37,591 bases of DNA from Clostridia bacterium (GTDB taxonomy: Bacteria; Bacillota; Clostridia; Christensenellales; Aristaeellaceae): positions 1 to 37,591 of the forward strand of contig JAFQKQ010000078.1 in the NCBI GenBank assembly GCA_017396845.1. Direction: 5' to 3'. Under the pieces are notes generated by a model. That model had not been told where the DNA came from. It saw only the letters and a list, made by a program, of their open reading frames with translations, and did no database searches. Within the stretch, counting starts at the first letter, position 1; every line of letters starts with the position of its first letter. Position numbers and translations under genes: made by a program. This document shows positions 34,637-37,591 of this stretch, in pieces.

Positions 34637-35857
34637 TCACAGCTTCACACCGTCTGCGCTTCTGCACAGATGGAACGAGTATTTCCCCTCAAGCGCCGGG
34701 TATATTTTAAGGTATTCCCTTTCCACTTCATCCCGGATCTTTTCGGAAAACGCCGGATCGATCAGCGCCATGCAGCAGCCCTTGAAACCCGCGCCCGAAA
34801 AACGTCCGCCGTAAATGCCATCTGTGCGCCGCATGATTTCATACAGCGTTTTCAGCTCGTCGGAACCGCTCTGATAAAACTCGATCGACGATTTTCCGCT
34901 TTCAAAGCACAGCCGGCCATACGTGTCCAGATCTCCTCTTTTCCACGCCTCAGCGCCCTCTTCCGCGCGGCGAACCTCGCCGTAATAATGCTGCGCACGA
35001 AGCCGCCATATGTCCGGAAGCTTATGTCCGTATTTTTCAAACACCTCATACGGCACATCCCGAAGGCGCGTGTCTTCATATTTACCGTAATCCATGCCGG
35101 CATAAGCCATCAGCGCAAATGCGGACGCCTTGCATTCGTCCACACGCACATTATATTTGGACACCGCGAGCGAACGTTCAAGCCCCGAAAAGAACACGGC
35201 AAACTGATACGGCTTCATATTTTCACTGGTTGGAATCAGCGTAAAGCTGTCGTCCTTCGTATCCAGATACAGCATATGATCCTTTTTGGAAAGCACCTCG
35301 CAGAATTGATCCAGCTTTCCGCAGGAAACGCCCACATATCTGTTTTCCGTCGCCTTCGCCATCATAATAATCTCAATCGGTTCAAGCCTGATGCCGTTCA
35401 CCCTGCAAAGCCCCGAAAGAAACGCTATGATTACAGCTGCCGATGACGAAAGCCCGCCGATCGGAAGACTCCCCTCAATTACGCCGCAAAGTCCTATACG
35501 AAGCGGATACTTCTCCGAGAGCATCATCACAGCGCCCCTCAAATGATCCGCCCAATCGCCAACCTTATGTTCCGGCACATCCTTCACATGAAACTGCGCC
35601 CGTTTCGGAAAATTCAGCGACGTAAGCTCAATTACTCCGTTGTATTTCGCGCCATATGCAATATGAATCCCCTTATCAATGGCAAACCCATTGATCTTTC
35701 CAAACTGATGATCCACATGCGCTCCCATCGGACAGATTCTGTACGGGCAGAAAGCGACATCCAAAGGAGAACGTCCATATATCATTTCAAACGACTGTAC
35801 ACAATTAAGCAATCGATTAACTCCCTTCCGGTACAAATCCTGCATAACGGCATTCAT
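34637..35857 (-). CDS. GHMP sugar kinase, galacturonokinase-like
   Basis: A 406-residue kinase of the galactokinase branch of the GHMP superfamily, phosphorylating C1 of a sugar. The N-terminal sugar-binding motif reads PYRICPMGAHVDHQFG; galactokinases have a Glu where this has Ala46 (GEHTDY versus GAHVDH), and from memory plant galacturonokinases have the same Ala and a very similar PYRICP..GAH.DHQ stretch. The phosphate loop is PIGGLSSSAA and the catalytic Asp183 is in CGKLDQF. The third motif is RFSGAGFKGCCMALID. It is the first gene of an operon with the nucleotidyltransferase. The best guess is galacturonate or another C6-modified sugar; galactose remains possible. Confidence 0.87.
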   Translation of the reverse strand: MNAVMQDLYRKGVNRLLNCVQSFEMIYGRSPLDVAFCPYRICPMGAHVDHQFGKINGFAIDKGIHIAYGAKYNGVIELTSLNFPKRAQFHVKDVPEHKVGDWADHLRGAVMMLSEKYPLRIGLCGVIEGSLPIGGLSSSAAVIIAFLSGLCRVNGIRLEPIEIIMMAKATENRYVGVSCGKLDQFCEVLSKKDHMLYLDTKDDSFTLIPTSENMKPYQFAVFFSGLERSLAVSKYNVRVDECKASAFALMAYAGMDYGKYEDTRLRDVPYEVFEKYGHKLPDIWRLRAQHYYGEVRRAEEGAEAWKRGDLDTYGRLCFESGKSSIEFYQSGSDELKTLYEIMRRTDGIYGGRFSGAGFKGCCMALIDPAFSEKIRDEVEREYLKIYPALEGKYSFHLCRSADGVKL

Positions 35858-35871
35858 ACCACCACCCGTAT

Positions 35872-35900
35872 ATTATATCATCCGCTATACTGCGATTCAA
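35872..35900 (-). promoter_or_regulatory. Promoter of the sugar kinase operon
   Basis: TTGAAT (35895-35900) and TATAAT (35872-35877) on the minus strand with a 17-base spacer. The start codon at 35857 is only 15 bases from the -10, so the leader would be very short and the SD (GGTGGTGGT) is weak. Confidence 0.65.
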
Positions 35901-35942
35901 GAAATAATTTCGTTTAACGTATGTCATTTCGCACCAGATGTC

Positions 35943-35986
35943 AAAAAAATGCCGTGCGAAGCGTACGCTCCGCACGGCATTATTCT
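35943..35986 (-). terminator. Terminator of the Ig-repeat surface protein gene
   Basis: ATGCCGTGCG (35949-35958) and CGCACGGCAT (35971-35980) form a 10-base stem, extended inward by AGCG/CGCT across a mismatch, and flanked by seven A on one side and a T-rich run on the other. It starts 14 bases after the leftward stop at 35995 and is bidirectional in form. Confidence 0.9.
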
Positions 35987-35994
35987 TTTTTCGA

Positions 35995-37591
35995 TTACTT
36001 CATCTCAGACAGACTCGTGCAGTTGGCAAACGCGCGAACACCAATCACCTCAATGCAATCCGGGAGGTCGATGGAAGTAAGCGTAGTATTGCCTTCAAAG
36101 GCAGAATCGCCGATTTCCGTTACTGTATAACCTTCTACCGATTCAGGAATAGTAACGACGGCAGCAGTGCCTTCATACTTAGTAACCTTAAGCGTGATGG
36201 TGTCTTCTTTAATTACAAAGACATACTTCACATTATCAACCGTAAATCCGTTCACCGCCGTAAGTACGGCCGCTTCAGATGTTACAGCCATTCCGTCCGC
36301 ACTTGTTACAACGCAGCGATATGCGTAATTATTCAATTCTTCAGCAACCACTACATCTAACGTGCTGTCCACTGCTCCGGCAATAGCCGTCCACTCTTCG
36401 GAATCAGCAGCCTTCATTTCCCACTGATAAGTCATTTCAATGCTGCAAGTCGCAGTAACAGCAAATTGTACGGTATTTCCGACAATCGCTTCTGCATCAA
36501 CCGGCTGCGCCGTAATAACCGGCGCCACCCCTACCGTCAGGATCGCCTCGTCAGAATAACCAATGTTGCCATTTGCATCGGTAATCTGGCAGCGGTACTT
36601 ATAACCGTCTCTGTATGCCTTTACAGCAATTGTCATAGTCGCGGTATCGGATCCGGTTGAGCTGGTGTCGATCCAGTTCTTTGCCGTCTCTCCCGCCCAG
36701 TGCTGCCACTGATAGGTAAGACCTTCGCCCGTTGCTTCTACTGAGAATACTACGTCCGTTCCGACCACAGCCGTTACATTCTCGGGCTGCTTGGTGATTT
36801 CAATCGTCACCTCAGGCTCGCCGACCGTAAGCAGCGCTTCGCCGGAATATGCCGTATTGCCATTTGCATCGGTGATCTGGCAGCGGTATTTGTATCCGTC
36901 TCTGTACGCCTTTACAGCGATTGTCATATTCGCAGTATCGGATCCGGTTGAGCTGGTGTTGATCCAGTTCTTTGCCGTCTCTCCCGCCCAGTGCTGCCAC
37001 TGATAGGTAAGGCCTTCGCCCGTTGCTTCTACTGAGAATACTACGTCCGTTCCGACAGCAGCCGTTACATTCTCGGGCTGCTTAGTGATTTCAATCGTTA
37101 CCTCAGGCTCGCCGACCGTAAGCAGCGCTTCGCCGGAATATTCTACATTGCCATTTGCATCGGTGATCTGGCAGCGGTACTTGTATCCGTCTCTGTACGC
37201 CTTTACAGCGATTGTCATATTCGCAGTATCAGATCCGGTTGAGCTGGTGTTGATCCAGTTCTTCGCCGTTTCTCCCGCCCAGTGCTGCCACTGATAGGTA
37301 AGGCCTTCGCCCGTTGCTCCTACAGAGAATACTACGTTCGTTCCGACAGCACCCGTTGCATCCTCGGGCTGCTTGGTAATTTCAATCGATACCTCAGGCT
37401 CGCCGACCGTAAGCAGCGCTTCGCCGGAATATGCTACATTGCCATTTGCATCGGTGATCATGCAGCGGTACTTATATCCGTCTCTGTACGCCTTTACAGC
37501 GATTGTCATATCCGCAGTATCGGATCCGGTTGAGCTGGTGTTGATCCAGTTCTTTGCCGTCTCTCCCGCCCAGTGCTGCCACTGATAGGTA
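35995..37591 (-). CDS. Ig-like repeat surface protein with terminal BspA-type leucine-rich repeat (partial, 5' end outside)
   Basis: The last ~531 residues of a large protein whose start lies beyond the right edge; the frame is open to 37591. Four near-identical 97-residue Ig-like repeats (the first cut by the edge) each contain TYQWQHWAGETAKNW, then YKYRCQITDANGN and YSGEALLTVGEPEV. A fifth, diverged Ig-like unit follows (MTYQWEMKAADSEEW, YAYRCVV). The C-terminus is a single BspA-type LRR_5 unit (VTIPESVEGYTVTEIGDSAF ... LTSIDLP ... AFANCTSL). There is no LPxTG or membrane anchor, so attachment must be N-terminal or by other means. Likely an extracellular adhesion or carbohydrate-binding scaffold. 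The signal peptide is not visible. Confidence 0.88.
   Translation of the reverse strand, partial: TYQWQHWAGETAKNWINTSSTGSDTADMTIAVKAYRDGYKYRCMITDANGNVAYSGEALLTVGEPEVSIEITKQPEDATGAVGTNVVFSVGATGEGLTYQWQHWAGETAKNWINTSSTGSDTANMTIAVKAYRDGYKYRCQITDANGNVEYSGEALLTVGEPEVTIEITKQPENVTAAVGTDVVFSVEATGEGLTYQWQHWAGETAKNWINTSSTGSDTANMTIAVKAYRDGYKYRCQITDANGNTAYSGEALLTVGEPEVTIEITKQPENVTAVVGTDVVFSVEATGEGLTYQWQHWAGETAKNWIDTSSTGSDTATMTIAVKAYRDGYKYRCQITDANGNIGYSDEAILTVGVAPVITAQPVDAEAIVGNTVQFAVTATCSIEMTYQWEMKAADSEEWTAIAGAVDSTLDVVVAEELNNYAYRCVVTSADGMAVTSEAAVLTAVNGFTVDNVKYVFVIKEDTITLKVTKYEGTAAVVTIPESVEGYTVTEIGDSAFEGNTTLTSIDLPDCIEVIGVRAFANCTSLSEMK
36536..37591. repeat. 291-bp tandem repeats encoding Ig-like domains
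   Basis: The same landmark (ccgtct before 'ctgta') occurs at about 36605, 36896, 37187 and 37478, a constant 291-bp step equal to 97 codons. The units appear to differ by only a few bases each over most of their length, which points to recent duplication or gene conversion. The array continues past the window edge. Confidence 0.92.

Overview
The window looks like a chromosomal segment of a mid-GC Bacillota (Clostridia-type) bacterium, probably uncultured and gut- or rumen-associated. The evidence is strong AGGAGG-type ribosome binding sites, TTGACA-17-TATAAT-type promoters, Rho-independent terminators, a T-box riboswitch, DUF951, MmcQ/YjbR and HAD-IIA genes, and several plant-glycan or sugar enzymes (beta-galactosidase, beta-mannosidase, a CE2-like SGNH esterase). 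No rRNA, tRNA, CRISPR array, transposase or phage gene was seen. The organism assignment is inference.

Layout. 0-5.6 kb: a class I methyltransferase, a Na/Pi cotransporter (NptA/PhoU type), a convergent acyltransferase-3 and an orphan beta-class DNA methyltransferase. 5.6-10.5 kb: a tightly packed run of DUF951, a signal peptidase I homologue lacking both catalytic residues, an intact signal peptidase I, a 46-residue single-span membrane protein, a secreted M1-peptidase homologue lacking its zinc motif, a HAD-IIA phosphatase and an APH-like phosphotransferase. 10.5-12.3 kb: a T-box leader, apparently tRNA-Trp-specific, in front of a stand-alone TrpB2. 12.3-18.6 kb: two divergent operons sharing a 178-bp control region, amidohydrolase + DegT aminotransferase leftward, and Old Yellow Enzyme-type reductase + aconitase X large and small subunits rightward. 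18.6-22.4 kb: a small Rossmann-like protein, creatininase-family amidohydrolase, CapA-like protein and an RlmI-like methyltransferase. 22.4-27.5 kb: GH2 beta-galactosidase, SGNH esterase, MmcQ/YjbR protein and FucU/RbsD mutarotase. 27.5-31.2 kb: a P1B-type ATPase with several altered signature motifs and, upstream of it, a secreted thioredoxin-fold protein without CxxC. 31.2-35.9 kb: a frameshifted GH2 beta-mannosidase, a sugar nucleotidylyltransferase and a galacturonokinase-like GHMP kinase. 36.0-37.6 kb: the C-terminal part of a surface protein with near-identical 97-residue Ig-like repeats.

The most striking feature is how often a family fold is kept with open reading frame intact while the catalytic signature is replaced: signal peptidase (Ser to Ala, Lys to Arg), M1 peptidase (HExxH to SAxxK with HExxH-x18-E spacing kept), P-type ATPase (DKTGT to DKAGT and others) and thioredoxin (CxxC lost). 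The first two flank an active signal peptidase and form the best candidate for an undescribed system, possibly an export or signal-peptide-processing complex with pseudoenzyme partners. Two metabolic modules also merit attention: aconitase X with an FeS flavin enoate reductase (dehydration then reduction), and a galacturonokinase-like kinase with a nucleotidylyltransferase (NDP-uronate salvage). All functional statements come from motif reading by eye; no database search was run.
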